Part shown: in pieces, positions 8,503-17,118 of the stretch | Layout: every line of letters begins with the position of its first letter | Numbering within the stretch: position 1 is the first letter of the stretch | Notes under the pieces: model-generated | Told to the model about the DNA's origin: nothing | The model's input: the letters and a program-made list of their open reading frames with translations, nothing else | The model's database searches: none | Made by a program: the position numbers and the translations under genes | Origin: JAJDTR01 sp965220415 | GTDB lineage: Bacteria > Poribacteria > WGA-4E > JAJDTR01 | DNA length: 64,000 bases | Direction of reading: 5' to 3' | NCBI GenBank assembly: GCA_965220415.1 | Contig: OZ244829.1 | Location: 5,642,001-5,706,000 of the forward strand

Positions 8503-11148
8503 ATGACGGATATCCCAACAACCTATTCTCCGCAGGAAATCGAGGCAAAATGGTATCAGTTTTGGTTGGATAAAGACTACTTCCATGCCAGCGACACATC
8601 CGACAAGCCGTCGTTCTCCATCGTAATACCTCCTCCCAACATCACCGGTAATCTTCACGTCGGACACGCACTCGACAACACACTGCAAGATGTGCTAATT
8701 CGCTGGAAACGGATGCAGGGTTACAATGCTCTTTGGATGCCGGGCACGGATCATGCGGGAATCGTGACTGAGATTATCATGGAGCAGAAACTGGCGGATT
8801 CGGGTACCTCTCGAGAAGCTCTTGGACGTGAGAAATTCATTGATCGAATGTGGAACTGGAAGAATGAATCGCGCGGGACAATCATCGAACAGTTGCGCCA
8901 AATTGGCTGCTCTTGCGATTGGGAACGCGAGCGTTTCACGCTTGATGAAGGTTTGTCCAAAGCCGTTCGAACGGCGTTCGTCAAGCTCTATGACGATGGA
9001 TTAGTGTATCGCGATACGTATTTGGCAAACTGGTGTCCCGACTGCCAAACCGTAATTTCCGATTTGGAAGTCGAATCGATTGAGATTGATGGCAGTTTCT
9101 ATCACATCAAGTATCCGATTAAAGGTTCATCGGAGTTTTTGGAAATTGCCACAACTCGTCCGGAGACAATGCTTGGTGATACGGCAGTCGCGGTCCACCC
9201 GGAGGACAATCGGTATCGGCACGTCATCGGCAAGACAGTGATTTTGCCGCTTGTTCAGCGAGAAATTCCCGTCATTGCAGATGGATTTGTGGACCGAGAA
9301 TTTGGGACGGGCGCGCTCAAAGTGACACCTGCCCACGATCCCAATGATTACGAACTCGGTCTTAGACATGACCTCCCTCAAATCAACATCTTCAATCCCG
9401 ACGGAACTCTTAATCAGTCTGCAGGTTCGAAATATCAGGGAATGGACAGATTTGACTGCCGCTCTGCGTTGATTGAAGACTTACGGGATAACAACTTACT
9501 CATGAAGGTCGTTCCACACCCACATTCGGTTGGACATCATGATCGTTGCGGTGCTATCGTCGAGCCATACCTTTCACCGCAGTGGTTCATCAACGTCAAA
9601 CCACTTGCGGAACGGGCAATTGAAGCCGTCCGAAAAGGCGAAATTGTGTTCATTCCCGAACGCGAGGAGAAACGTTTTTATCACTGGATGGAAAACATTC
9701 TGCCGTGGCCAGTTTCGCGTCAGCGCTGGTGGGGACACCGACTCCCAATTTGGTATTGCGATGATTGTGATGAGGTCATTGCCGCGGTCGAAACGCCTAA
9801 AGAGTGTACCTGCGGCTCTCAAAACTTGCGCCAAGAAGAGGATGTGTTGGACACATGGTTCAGTTCCGGGCTGTGGCCGTTTTCGACAATGGGTTGGCCC
9901 GAAGCGACCTCCCTCCTAAAGTCTTTTTATCCGACCTCTGTGCTGGTTACCGCCTGGGACATTCTCTTCTTCTGGGTGGCGCGAATGATCATGCTCGGTT
10001 TGAAATGTCATGGCGAAGTGCCATTTCGGAGGGTCTATATTCACGCTCTCGTCACCGATGAACAGGGACAAAAAATGAGCAAGTCTCGCGGCAACATCAT
10101 CGACCCGATTGAAACAATCTACACGTACGGCGCTGATGCGTTTCGCTTTGCTCTGGTATTTTGTACGCTTCCAAACCCGTACATGTCGCTGCCAGAGTCA
10201 CAGATTGAGGCGGGAAAGCGATTTGCCAACAAGATTTGGAATGCCTCACGATTCCTGCTGATGAATCTTGACGATTTTGACCCGTCAGGAACTAAGATTT
10301 CTAACGACAAACTGTACTTATGTGATCGATGGATTCGGAGTCGTTTCAACGCCACGGCGAAGAACGTGACAGCGTGTCTTGACGATTTCCGTTTCAGTGA
10401 CGCCGCGCATGCCCTCTATGAGTTCCTCTGGCACGAGTTCTGTGATTGGTATATAGAACTGATTAAACAACGTTTATACTATACCGACGATCCAAGTTCG
10501 AAGGCGACTGTTCAGTCGGTTGCATCGGATATTCTCGAACGCACCATGCGTTTGTCACATCCGGTCATGCCGTTCCTTACCGAAGAGATATGGCAACGAT
10601 TGCCGCATGAGGGAGACAGTATCATGGTTGCGCCATGGCCCGAGCCAAATCCTGCGTGGGAAGATTCGGTGTCGGAAAACTCAATGCAAACGATTATGGA
10701 CGTTATTGAGAGCATTCGTAGCATTCGTGGCGAGATGAATGTGGCTCCATCCAGCGAAGTTGAAATATTGATTAAAGCCCCTAGCGCCGAGAGTCGTAAT
10801 CTGCTTGAGACACACCTGGCGGATTACCTTCCCTCATTTACGCGAATCTCAAGTGTCTCAATTGCCGAGTCACTGGAGAAACCAGTTGCTTGTGCTACGG
10901 CGGTAGTGGGAGATTTAACTATTTATGTCCCGCTAGCTGGGGTCATTGACATTGGCGCAGAAAGAAATCGTCTAGAGAAACGCCTCGGTAAGTTGACTGC
11001 TGATTTGACTACCACAAGGAAAACACTTGAAAATCCGAAATTCATTGAACGTGCACCCGAGGCAGTCGTGATGCAGAAACAGGACTTGCTTGAAAGGTTC
11101 GAATCGGAAAAGGAAAAACTAGAGTCAAACCTCGATATGCTAGAATGA
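8503..11148 (+). CDS. valS: Valyl-tRNA synthetase
   Basis: 881 residues, the usual bacterial length. The class I HIGH motif appears as HVGH (residues 52-55) after PPPNITGN, and KMSKSRGN near 524. The editing domain (TTRPETMLGDTAVAVHP), the TWFSSGLWPFSTMGWP segment typical of ValRS and a C-terminal coiled-coil arm are present. It charges tRNA-Val. AGGAGG lies 14 bases before ATG 8503, somewhat far. The stop TGA (11146-11148) overlaps the first bases of the MITE-like repeat at 11147. Confidence 0.98.
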   Translation: MTDIPTTYSPQEIEAKWYQFWLDKDYFHASDTSDKPSFSIVIPPPNITGNLHVGHALDNTLQDVLIRWKRMQGYNALWMPGTDHAGIVTEIIMEQKLADSGTSREALGREKFIDRMWNWKNESRGTIIEQLRQIGCSCDWERERFTLDEGLSKAVRTAFVKLYDDGLVYRDTYLANWCPDCQTVISDLEVESIEIDGSFYHIKYPIKGSSEFLEIATTRPETMLGDTAVAVHPEDNRYRHVIGKTVILPLVQREIPVIADGFVDREFGTGALKVTPAHDPNDYELGLRHDLPQINIFNPDGTLNQSAGSKYQGMDRFDCRSALIEDLRDNNLLMKVVPHPHSVGHHDRCGAIVEPYLSPQWFINVKPLAERAIEAVRKGEIVFIPEREEKRFYHWMENILPWPVSRQRWWGHRLPIWYCDDCDEVIAAVETPKECTCGSQNLRQEEDVLDTWFSSGLWPFSTMGWPEATSLLKSFYPTSVLVTAWDILFFWVARMIMLGLKCHGEVPFRRVYIHALVTDEQGQKMSKSRGNIIDPIETIYTYGADAFRFALVFCTLPNPYMSLPESQIEAGKRFANKIWNASRFLLMNLDDFDPSGTKISNDKLYLCDRWIRSRFNATAKNVTACLDDFRFSDAAHALYEFLWHEFCDWYIELIKQRLYYTDDPSSKATVQSVASDILERTMRLSHPVMPFLTEEIWQRLPHEGDSIMVAPWPEPNPAWEDSVSENSMQTIMDVIESIRSIRGEMNVAPSSEVEILIKAPSAESRNLLETHLADYLPSFTRISSVSIAESLEKPVACATAVVGDLTIYVPLAGVIDIGAERNRLEKRLGKLTADLTTTRKTLENPKFIERAPEAVVMQKQDLLERFESEKEKLESNLDMLE

Positions 11149-11348
11149 GTTATACTCAGCATCGGTTAATTTTGCGCAATTGTGCACCGAAGGTTTGTAG
11201 GAGCGATCAAACGAGTGGATAGCGAGTGCGATAGAGATCCCTCTCCGAATCGCGACGGTCGGGAATCGAAATTCCCTCCTACCGCCTGCAAAACTCATGC
11301 TCCATTTCTTGACTCTTAAAAACGCAACTTCCGACAGCGTAGAGTATA
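11147..11348. repeat. ~203-bp MITE-like repeat, copy A
   Basis: Matches 57173-57375 in reverse complement along its whole length (202 against 203 bp, about 90% by eye). The ends are imperfect inverted repeats: TATACTCAGCATCGG near the left end, and the right end in reverse complement reads TATACTCTACGCTGTCGG. It contains one GATC-bounded 31-bp unit (11205-11239) and the arms GTAGGAG/CTCCTAC. There is no coding capacity, so any movement would need an enzyme encoded elsewhere. It begins inside the valS stop codon. Confidence 0.85.
11205..11239 (-). repeat. GATC-bounded 31-bp unit, copy in repeat A
   Basis: GATC at 11205 and 11236, exactly 31 bp apart. On the minus strand it reads GATCTCTATCGCACTCGC at the left and CGTTTGATC at the right. 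It lies within the MITE-like repeat A. Confidence 0.85.
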
Positions 11349-11397
11349 GATTAGCTACCTTTAGTAAACTGTAGAAGCCAAGAGGGGGACGTACCAA

Positions 11398-11808
11398 ATG
11401 GAAATTGAAAATAACGATCGTTGCTTTGTTTGTGGGAAACAAAATCCTTTCGGCTTGCAAATCACTCCAAACATCTCACCAGATGGTTCCAAAGTAGAGA
11501 TAGCGTGTACGCCGCCCGATCATTTCCAAGGATGGGCGAGTGTAATTCACGGTGGAATACTTAGCACTCTATTGGATGAAGCAATTACTTACGTCGGGAT
11601 TGCCAGTTTCGATTGTCCGGCTGTGACCGCCCAACTTGAGATTCGATTCAAGAGCCCTGCACCCACGGGGAAAAAGCTAATCGTCAACGCAAAACGGGTG
11701 AAGAACACGAAGCGACTCATCGAAGCTGCAGCGGACATCACGTTGGAAGATGGAACGCTAATTGCCAACGGAAGCGGAAAAGTGGTGAAGACGGAAAAAG
11801 GACTATGA
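11398..11808 (+). CDS. PaaI-family hot-dog thioesterase
   Basis: 136 residues with a single hot-dog fold. The N-terminal CFVCGKQNPFGL motif and the active-site helix HGGILSTLLDEA (His51, Asp60) are those of the PaaI/YbgC-like acyl-CoA thioesterase group. It probably hydrolyses an acyl-CoA or acyl-ACP; the substrate cannot be read from sequence. A GAGGGGG ribosome site lies 7-8 bases before ATG 11398. It stands alone after repeat A and 59 bp before nadB, so the two could share a transcript, but no functional link is evident. Confidence 0.9.
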   Translation: MEIENNDRCFVCGKQNPFGLQITPNISPDGSKVEIACTPPDHFQGWASVIHGGILSTLLDEAITYVGIASFDCPAVTAQLEIRFKSPAPTGKKLIVNAKRVKNTKRLIEAAADITLEDGTLIANGSGKVVKTEKGL

Positions 11809-11867
11809 GATTAGAAAGGGAGGAGAATTGAGTTGATACAAGTTTCCATTCTCCCTGATAGAACATT

Positions 11868-13472
11868 ATGAACGGCCGATATTTACTTCCATTTGATACT
11901 TCGACACTACCGGTAATCGACACCGATTTCTTGGTGATCGGGAGTGGAAGTGCCGGGCTACGCGCTGCGATTCAAGCCAACCAACATGGCAGTGTGCTTC
12001 TGATGACGAAGAGCGCACTGAAGGAGAGTAGCACGCGCTATGCCCAAGGTGGAATTGCTGTTGCGATGAATGTCGACGACACAATCGACTTCCACGTTGA
12101 AGACACTCTAAAAGCTGGGGTGGGTATATGTAACCCACAAGCCGTTCAAGTCATGGTAGAGGAGGGCATTGAACGGGTTGCGGAATTGATCGAATGGGGC
12201 GCGAAGTTTGACAAAGAGGGTGATACCCTTGGCTTTACCATGGAAGGGGCCCATCAACGGCGGCGCGTTGTCCATCGGGGAGATGCTACCGGTATCGAGA
12301 CAACAGATGCCTTGGTCAACCAGCTCCGGAAACAGAAACATGTAAAGGTAGTTGAAAACGCATTCGCCATAGACATCATCACGGAAGACGAAACTTGCTA
12401 CGGCGTGCTTGCGCATGTTCATGACGTGGTGTATTGGATCCGTGCAAAAGCCACGATTTTGGCAGCCGGAGGACTAGGGTGCGTGTATCAGTGCACATCG
12501 AATCCCGAAGTAGCGACAGGGGATGGTTTCGCCGCCGCGTGGCGTGCGGGCTGCGAGATGATGGACATGGAGTTCGTACAATTTCATCCGACAACCCTTG
12601 TTCTGGATGGCGCACCTCACTTTCTAATCTCGGAAGCAGTGCGCGGAGAAGGAGGAGTTCTGGTGAACATTCGCGGCGAACAATTCATGCGAAGATATCA
12701 TTGTAATGCGGAACTCGCTCCCCGCGATGTTGTTAGCCGGGCGATTCTGAATGAAATGCAGGCAACCGGTTTCCCGTGTGTCTACCTCGATGTCACACAT
12801 CTATCGCCGGACTTTATCCAGAGACGCTTTCCGACAATCTCTCGCACTTGCCAACATTACGGACTGGATATTACGAAGGACCTCATCCCCGTCCGATCAG
12901 GTGCGCATTTCATGATGGGCGGCATCCGGACCAATCTAAATGCTGAGACAAATATCAACGGGCTATACGCGTGCGGTGAGGTGGCATGTACAGGAGTCCA
13001 CGGCGCAAATCGGCTCGCAAGCAACTCCTTGTTGGAGTGTATAGTATTTGGATCGCGCGCGGCGGAATCCGCAGTCAATTATGCTCGAAGACTGGACAAA
13101 AAAGACATGGAGAGAGTTCGAATTCAAACGGAGAATAGCTATAGCATTACCGACTCGTTTGACGTGGAATCCGGCAAGGAAAAGATTCGCCAATTGATGT
13201 GGGAAGACGTTGGTATCCTGAGATCGGAAGCCGGACTCGGAATCGCACACGATGTTTTGAGGGAAATGAATGAGCGACATTCCTGGTCAAGTATAGAAGC
13301 GTTTGAGTTCCAAAACATACTTGATGTCGCGAATTTGATTGCCGGAGCCGCAATTATTCGAACGGAGAGTCGAGGCGCGCACTTTCGAGAAGATTATCCC
13401 AATCTTGACGATGTTCACTGGAAAAAACATATCGTTCTCTGCCGGGATGAAAAGCCGAGAATGGTAGATTGA
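11868..13472 (+). CDS. nadB: L-aspartate oxidase
   Basis: 534 residues. An FAD-binding Rossmann motif GSGSAG is at 25-30. The capping-domain and active-site segments of the succinate dehydrogenase/fumarate reductase flavoprotein family follow (RYAQGGIAVAM, EGAHQRRRVVHRGDATG, EFVQFHPTTL, RGEGG, GGIRTNLNAETNINGLYACGE split across strands, GANRLASNSLLE). The pattern fits NadB, which oxidises aspartate to iminoaspartate in NAD synthesis, better than SdhA because the protein is shorter and no sdh genes are adjacent. nadA and nadC are not in the window. Confidence 0.93.
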   Translation: MNGRYLLPFDTSTLPVIDTDFLVIGSGSAGLRAAIQANQHGSVLLMTKSALKESSTRYAQGGIAVAMNVDDTIDFHVEDTLKAGVGICNPQAVQVMVEEGIERVAELIEWGAKFDKEGDTLGFTMEGAHQRRRVVHRGDATGIETTDALVNQLRKQKHVKVVENAFAIDIITEDETCYGVLAHVHDVVYWIRAKATILAAGGLGCVYQCTSNPEVATGDGFAAAWRAGCEMMDMEFVQFHPTTLVLDGAPHFLISEAVRGEGGVLVNIRGEQFMRRYHCNAELAPRDVVSRAILNEMQATGFPCVYLDVTHLSPDFIQRRFPTISRTCQHYGLDITKDLIPVRSGAHFMMGGIRTNLNAETNINGLYACGEVACTGVHGANRLASNSLLECIVFGSRAAESAVNYARRLDKKDMERVRIQTENSYSITDSFDVESGKEKIRQLMWEDVGILRSEAGLGIAHDVLREMNERHSWSSIEAFEFQNILDVANLIAGAAIIRTESRGAHFREDYPNLDDVHWKKHIVLCRDEKPRMVD

Positions 13473-13656
13473 TGCGCGTAAAAGAAGTGTTTGATTGAGA
13501 AAGGTTGGGCCTTGTGGAGCAGGAGAAAAGCAAAGTCAGAACAGCAGTTTAATATACCGAAGAAGGGCCCATAGAAATCATGAGACTCTCGAAATACGGT
13601 GAAGCCCTGGCGACCAACTATTTGCCATGAAAACGCGCTACCAAGGGAATTGATTA

Positions 13657-14217
13657 ATGAATAGAGACAGTGCCTTAGAACTTCTTCATGAATACACGCA
13701 AAAGGACGGATTAATCAAGCACGCCTTGTCCGTTGAAGCCTGCATGAGGGCGTATGCCCGGAAATGGGGAGAAGATGAAGAAAAATGGGGAATCGTCGGA
13801 CTATTGCACGATTTCGACTACGAGAGGTACCCAACCCCCGATCAACACCCGGAGGTAGGGGCGAAAATCCTTAAGGAAAAGGGTTATCCACCTGACGTGA
13901 TATATGCAATCCGTTCGCATGCCGATTACCTTGGACTTGAACGAAAGAGCCTGATGGACAAGACTCTCTATGCAGTTGATGAATTGGCGGGATTCGTAAC
14001 TGCCGTGGCTCTCGTTCGTCCAAGCAGGAAGATAGCCGAAGTAAAGGTTTCCTCGGTGCAGAAAAAACTCAAAGACAAAGCGTTTGCACGCGCGGTGAAT
14101 AGAAAAGATATCCACGAGGGAGCCGAGAGTCTTGGTGTCCCGCTGAAGGAGCATATTGCATTTGTGATCGATGCTATGACAGGCATTGCAGTTGAGCTTG
14201 GACTAGTCGGTAGTTGA
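13657..14217 (+). CDS. HD-domain (HDIG-type) phosphohydrolase-like protein
   Basis: 186 residues. Metal-ligand positions of the HD fold are seen: His22 (KHALSVE), His51-Asp52 (LLHDFDYE), a HPEVGAKIL helix and an RSHAD segment near residue 88. This is the small stand-alone HDIG type often annotated as a predicted hydrolase; its substrate is unknown. It ends 213 bp before the convergent aroB end, with a 14-bp inverted repeat element between them. Confidence 0.85.
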   Translation: MNRDSALELLHEYTQKDGLIKHALSVEACMRAYARKWGEDEEKWGIVGLLHDFDYERYPTPDQHPEVGAKILKEKGYPPDVIYAIRSHADYLGLERKSLMDKTLYAVDELAGFVTAVALVRPSRKIAEVKVSSVQKKLKDKAFARAVNRKDIHEGAESLGVPLKEHIAFVIDAMTGIAVELGLVGS

Positions 14218-14284
14218 GCATTCCCAGAAAACGTTGAAACACTGCTTTTTCTGATTCTTTTCACTCGAGACGCAGGATTTAGAT

Positions 14285-14401
14285 CCTGTTTGAAAAGTAC
14301 AATTTGTAGGGTGCGCACTGCGCACCAGCCTTTAAAAGCCTCAGAAAGGCGACAGGTGTATAGATACTGAATATGGCTCTGCTACCGACTTTCCAAACAG
14401 G
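14285..14401. repeat. 117-bp element with 14-bp inverted ends and internal hairpin
   Basis: CCTGTTTGAAAAGT (14285-14298) and ACTTTCCAAACAGG (14388-14401) are inverted copies with one mismatch. Inside, GGTGCGCA (14310-14317) and TGCGCACC (14319-14326) form a perfect 8-bp stem with a 1-bp centre. It lies between convergent genes. It could act as a bidirectional terminator-like structure or be a small mobile palindrome. Confidence 0.65.
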
Positions 14402-14430
14402 TTCTTACCGAGCGTCTCCCTTATCCAAGT

Positions 14431-15543
14431 TCACGGCAGCGGAGAGAATTGTTCATTTCCTATGCACTGCGAAATTGCGTGTAGAACATCTAAATCATTG
14501 ATGTCATCTCGGATGTCTACTTCGCCAATTCTTGTCGGAAGTACGAGGTTCAGTTTTCCACCTTTCGCTTTCTTGTCAAGGTACATCGCATTAAGAAGCG
14601 AGTCCGGTTGTACTCCTGATGGAAAACTCGTGGGAAGTCCCGTACGTTGGATCAACCGCTTTTGACGTTCCATATCGGAAAGTGGCAACATCCCAAGGTT
14701 GTAAGCGAGTTGAGCAGCGCAGCTCATGCCGATTGCCACGGCCTCGCCGTGCCGGTATGCATTGTAATTCGTGATCGATTCAAGCGCATGGCCAAAGGTA
14801 TGACCATAATTGAGTGTCATTCGCAAGCGGTTTTCTCTCTCATCGCCAGCGACAACTTCGGCTTTGTCCGCACACGATCTGGCGATTACGCTGATAAGGA
14901 TATTTGAGTCGAGATTGAGAATGGCATCAAGGTTTTCTTCAATCTGATCGAATAACGGCACATCCATAATTACGCCGTGTTTAATAACTTCGATGAATCC
15001 CGCACGAACGTCGCGAGGAGACAACGTATTAAGCGTTGATACATCAATTATGACGAGTTTCGGTTGATAAAACGCACCGATAAGGTTCTTTCCGTCCGGG
15101 TGATTGATTCCGGTCTTGCCTCCAACGCTCGCATCGACTTGCGCTTGCAATGTCGTTGGAATCTGGACATACGAAATACCACGCATGTATGTAGCGGCAA
15201 CGAATCCGGCAAGGTCACCAATGACACCGCCGCCGAGCGCGATAAGTGTTGATGTGCGATCCATTCGATGATTGACAAGCTGATCCTGCAATCTACCGAA
15301 CCATTCGAGCGATTTATACTCTTCGCCCGAGGGAACCTCCGTCATGCGAGAATCAAAACCGGCATTCGATAAGCTTTCTAGAACCTCGCCCCCGTATCGG
15401 CGGCTCACAAATGCATCCGCAATTACTATGGCTTTTTCCGATTTCGTTTGCGATCGTAGCAGTTCACCCGTCTTGCCTAGAATTTTCTGATCCACAATGA
15501 TGGGGTAACTATTTTCGCGTAGTTCCACGCGAATTGATGGCAT
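14431..15543 (-). CDS. aroB: 3-dehydroquinate synthase
   Basis: 370 residues from the ATG at 15543 (MPSIRVELREN); a longer open frame begins at 15582. Family motifs: GGGVIGDLAGFVAATYMRG (NAD site), KTGINHPDGKNLIGAFYQP, the metal-site region RAGFIEVIKHG and NYGHTFGHALES. It converts DAHP to 3-dehydroquinate in the shikimate pathway. It overlaps the end of aroK by about 35 bp, so translation is probably coupled. Confidence 0.97.
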   Translation of the reverse strand: MPSIRVELRENSYPIIVDQKILGKTGELLRSQTKSEKAIVIADAFVSRRYGGEVLESLSNAGFDSRMTEVPSGEEYKSLEWFGRLQDQLVNHRMDRTSTLIALGGGVIGDLAGFVAATYMRGISYVQIPTTLQAQVDASVGGKTGINHPDGKNLIGAFYQPKLVIIDVSTLNTLSPRDVRAGFIEVIKHGVIMDVPLFDQIEENLDAILNLDSNILISVIARSCADKAEVVAGDERENRLRMTLNYGHTFGHALESITNYNAYRHGEAVAIGMSCAAQLAYNLGMLPLSDMERQKRLIQRTGLPTSFPSGVQPDSLLNAMYLDKKAKGGKLNLVLPTRIGEVDIRDDINDLDVLHAISQCIGNEQFSPLP

Positions 15544-16042
15544 TTTGGAACACCTCAATAACTTCGTCCGTGACTTGCTCAATTGGTAAGCCGTCAGTCT
15601 GAATTGTGTAGTCAGCTAAAGCATAATATGCCTCGCGGGCTTCGAGCATCTTGCGTATCTTTTCTACAGGTTCTGGAGCTTTTAGCAATGGTCGATGTGT
15701 TTCGTTCTTCACCCGTGCCCAGATTTCCTCTGACGTTGCCGTCAGGCAGAAAACTAGCCCGTTACGCTTAAGAATGTCCAGATTTCCAACCCGAAGCACG
15801 ATTCCCCCACCGGTCGAGATTACATGCTTGTCCAACCCAGAAATCTTATGAACCGCCTCGATTTCCAATTCACGAAAATACGATTCACCATGTTGAGCGA
15901 AAATGTCGGTGATACGCCGTCCGGCACTTTGTTCAATAATCTCGTCGGTATCAAGGTAGGGCATCTCCAAACGTTGAGACAGTTGCCGTCCTACAGACGT
16001 TTTACCTGTACCCATGAATCCGACTAAGATGATATTCGGCAT
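15509..16042 (-). CDS. aroK: Shikimate kinase
   Basis: 177 residues. Walker A GFMGTGKTSVGRQL begins at residue 8, the shikimate-binding DTDEIIE follows, then FRELE and the GGGIVLR loop; the lid arginines are around RVKNETHRPLL. It phosphorylates shikimate at the 3-hydroxyl. It is the promoter-proximal gene of the aroK-aroB pair on the minus strand. Confidence 0.97.
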   Translation of the reverse strand: MPNIILVGFMGTGKTSVGRQLSQRLEMPYLDTDEIIEQSAGRRITDIFAQHGESYFRELEIEAVHKISGLDKHVISTGGGIVLRVGNLDILKRNGLVFCLTATSEEIWARVKNETHRPLLKAPEPVEKIRKMLEAREAYYALADYTIQTDGLPIEQVTDEVIEVFQNAINSRGTTRK

Positions 16043-16151
16043 ATTCTACGCTCTTCTTGAATCTCAAGCTTTGCCTTAAATTTTTACAGACATGAGTGTT
16101 GGATACCTATGCGCGAAACAACGAACATAAGCTCTTAAAGGAGAATTGCGG

Positions 16152-16745
16152 ATGCCAAGACAACTCAGGATGGTTCGACCGAACCTTGATGGGTTGCCGG
16201 AAATCAAAGTCCCGGATGGGTACGAAATTCGAACCTACGAGGAGGGCGATGATGTCCATTGGGTGAATGTGATTAACACCTCGTTCAACACAACATTCAC
16301 AGTCAATGATTTTTACAATGACATAGGCCGTAAATCGTTATTCAATCCTGATGGTCTATTCTTTGCGACTTGCCAAGGTACTCCGGTTGCTACTACCTAC
16401 GCGCGTGTCCTTGTCCCCGGAGAATCCGAGATGGGTTCCGTGCACATGGTCGCTGTAACTCCTGAGCATACCGGACAGCGACTCGGCACATCCGTGACAC
16501 TGTGCGCTTTGCACTTTTTCCAGCGACGTAATTTCAAGTGTGTAATTCTTGGTACAGACGATTTCCGTTTACCAGCTATCAAGACCTACCTGAACCTTGA
16601 CTTTGCTCCTGTGTGCATTGACATCGATCAGCCTGAGCGTTGGAATAAGGTTTACCTTAAGCTAGGTTTGCCTGTCATGCCCGATCCAACCGATACGCTT
16701 AGGAGCATGTTTTCCGAAGAGCTATGGGCAAAAATTTCCGGTTGA
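16152..16745 (+). CDS. GNAT-family N-acetyltransferase
   Basis: 197 residues from ATG 16152, preceded at good spacing by AAAGGAG (16137-16143). The acetyl-CoA-binding motif A is VTPEHTGQRLGTSVT, preceded by the GSVHMVAV strand and followed by a typical KTYLNLDFAP C-terminal motif. The fold resembles the mycothiol-synthase-like branch, but only one GNAT domain is present. The substrate is unknown. It is a single-gene unit: upstream aroK is divergent and downstream 370 bp are empty. Confidence 0.85.
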   Translation: MPRQLRMVRPNLDGLPEIKVPDGYEIRTYEEGDDVHWVNVINTSFNTTFTVNDFYNDIGRKSLFNPDGLFFATCQGTPVATTYARVLVPGESEMGSVHMVAVTPEHTGQRLGTSVTLCALHFFQRRNFKCVILGTDDFRLPAIKTYLNLDFAPVCIDIDQPERWNKVYLKLGLPVMPDPTDTLRSMFSEELWAKISG

Positions 16746-17118
16746 AGCGATTCTTTACTCGTATTTCTGTAAGACCTCGCATCGTCACACCGGATACTAA
16801 TCAAGAATCGATTAATCTATTTTCAAGGTTTCGCGAATCGGCGCCATCAATTGCGAAGGCTTGTCCATGTCGGTGGGAAAAGGCACCGATTAATACGCGA
16901 GGTTGAGGGAGAGGAATCGATAAGGCAGGCAGGTCGGAAAAGATGAACACCGAGTAAAAGCAGCTATACGTGAAGCGCGAGAATATCCATCAATCGTTGC
17001 CGCAAGTGTGTGGTTCGAGAATCAGCCTACTGACCGATTCCGGGACAGCGTTACCTTTCAGCACGACTCTCGATCTATGCAGAATCATGAAGCATATGAT
17101 TGTTACACTCTCGTCACG
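16746..17118. other. Intergenic gap without recognisable gene
   Basis: No convincing ORF or RNA gene. Bases 16745-16767 share 21 of 23 bases with 25891-25913. Otherwise nothing is recognised. Confidence 0.5.
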
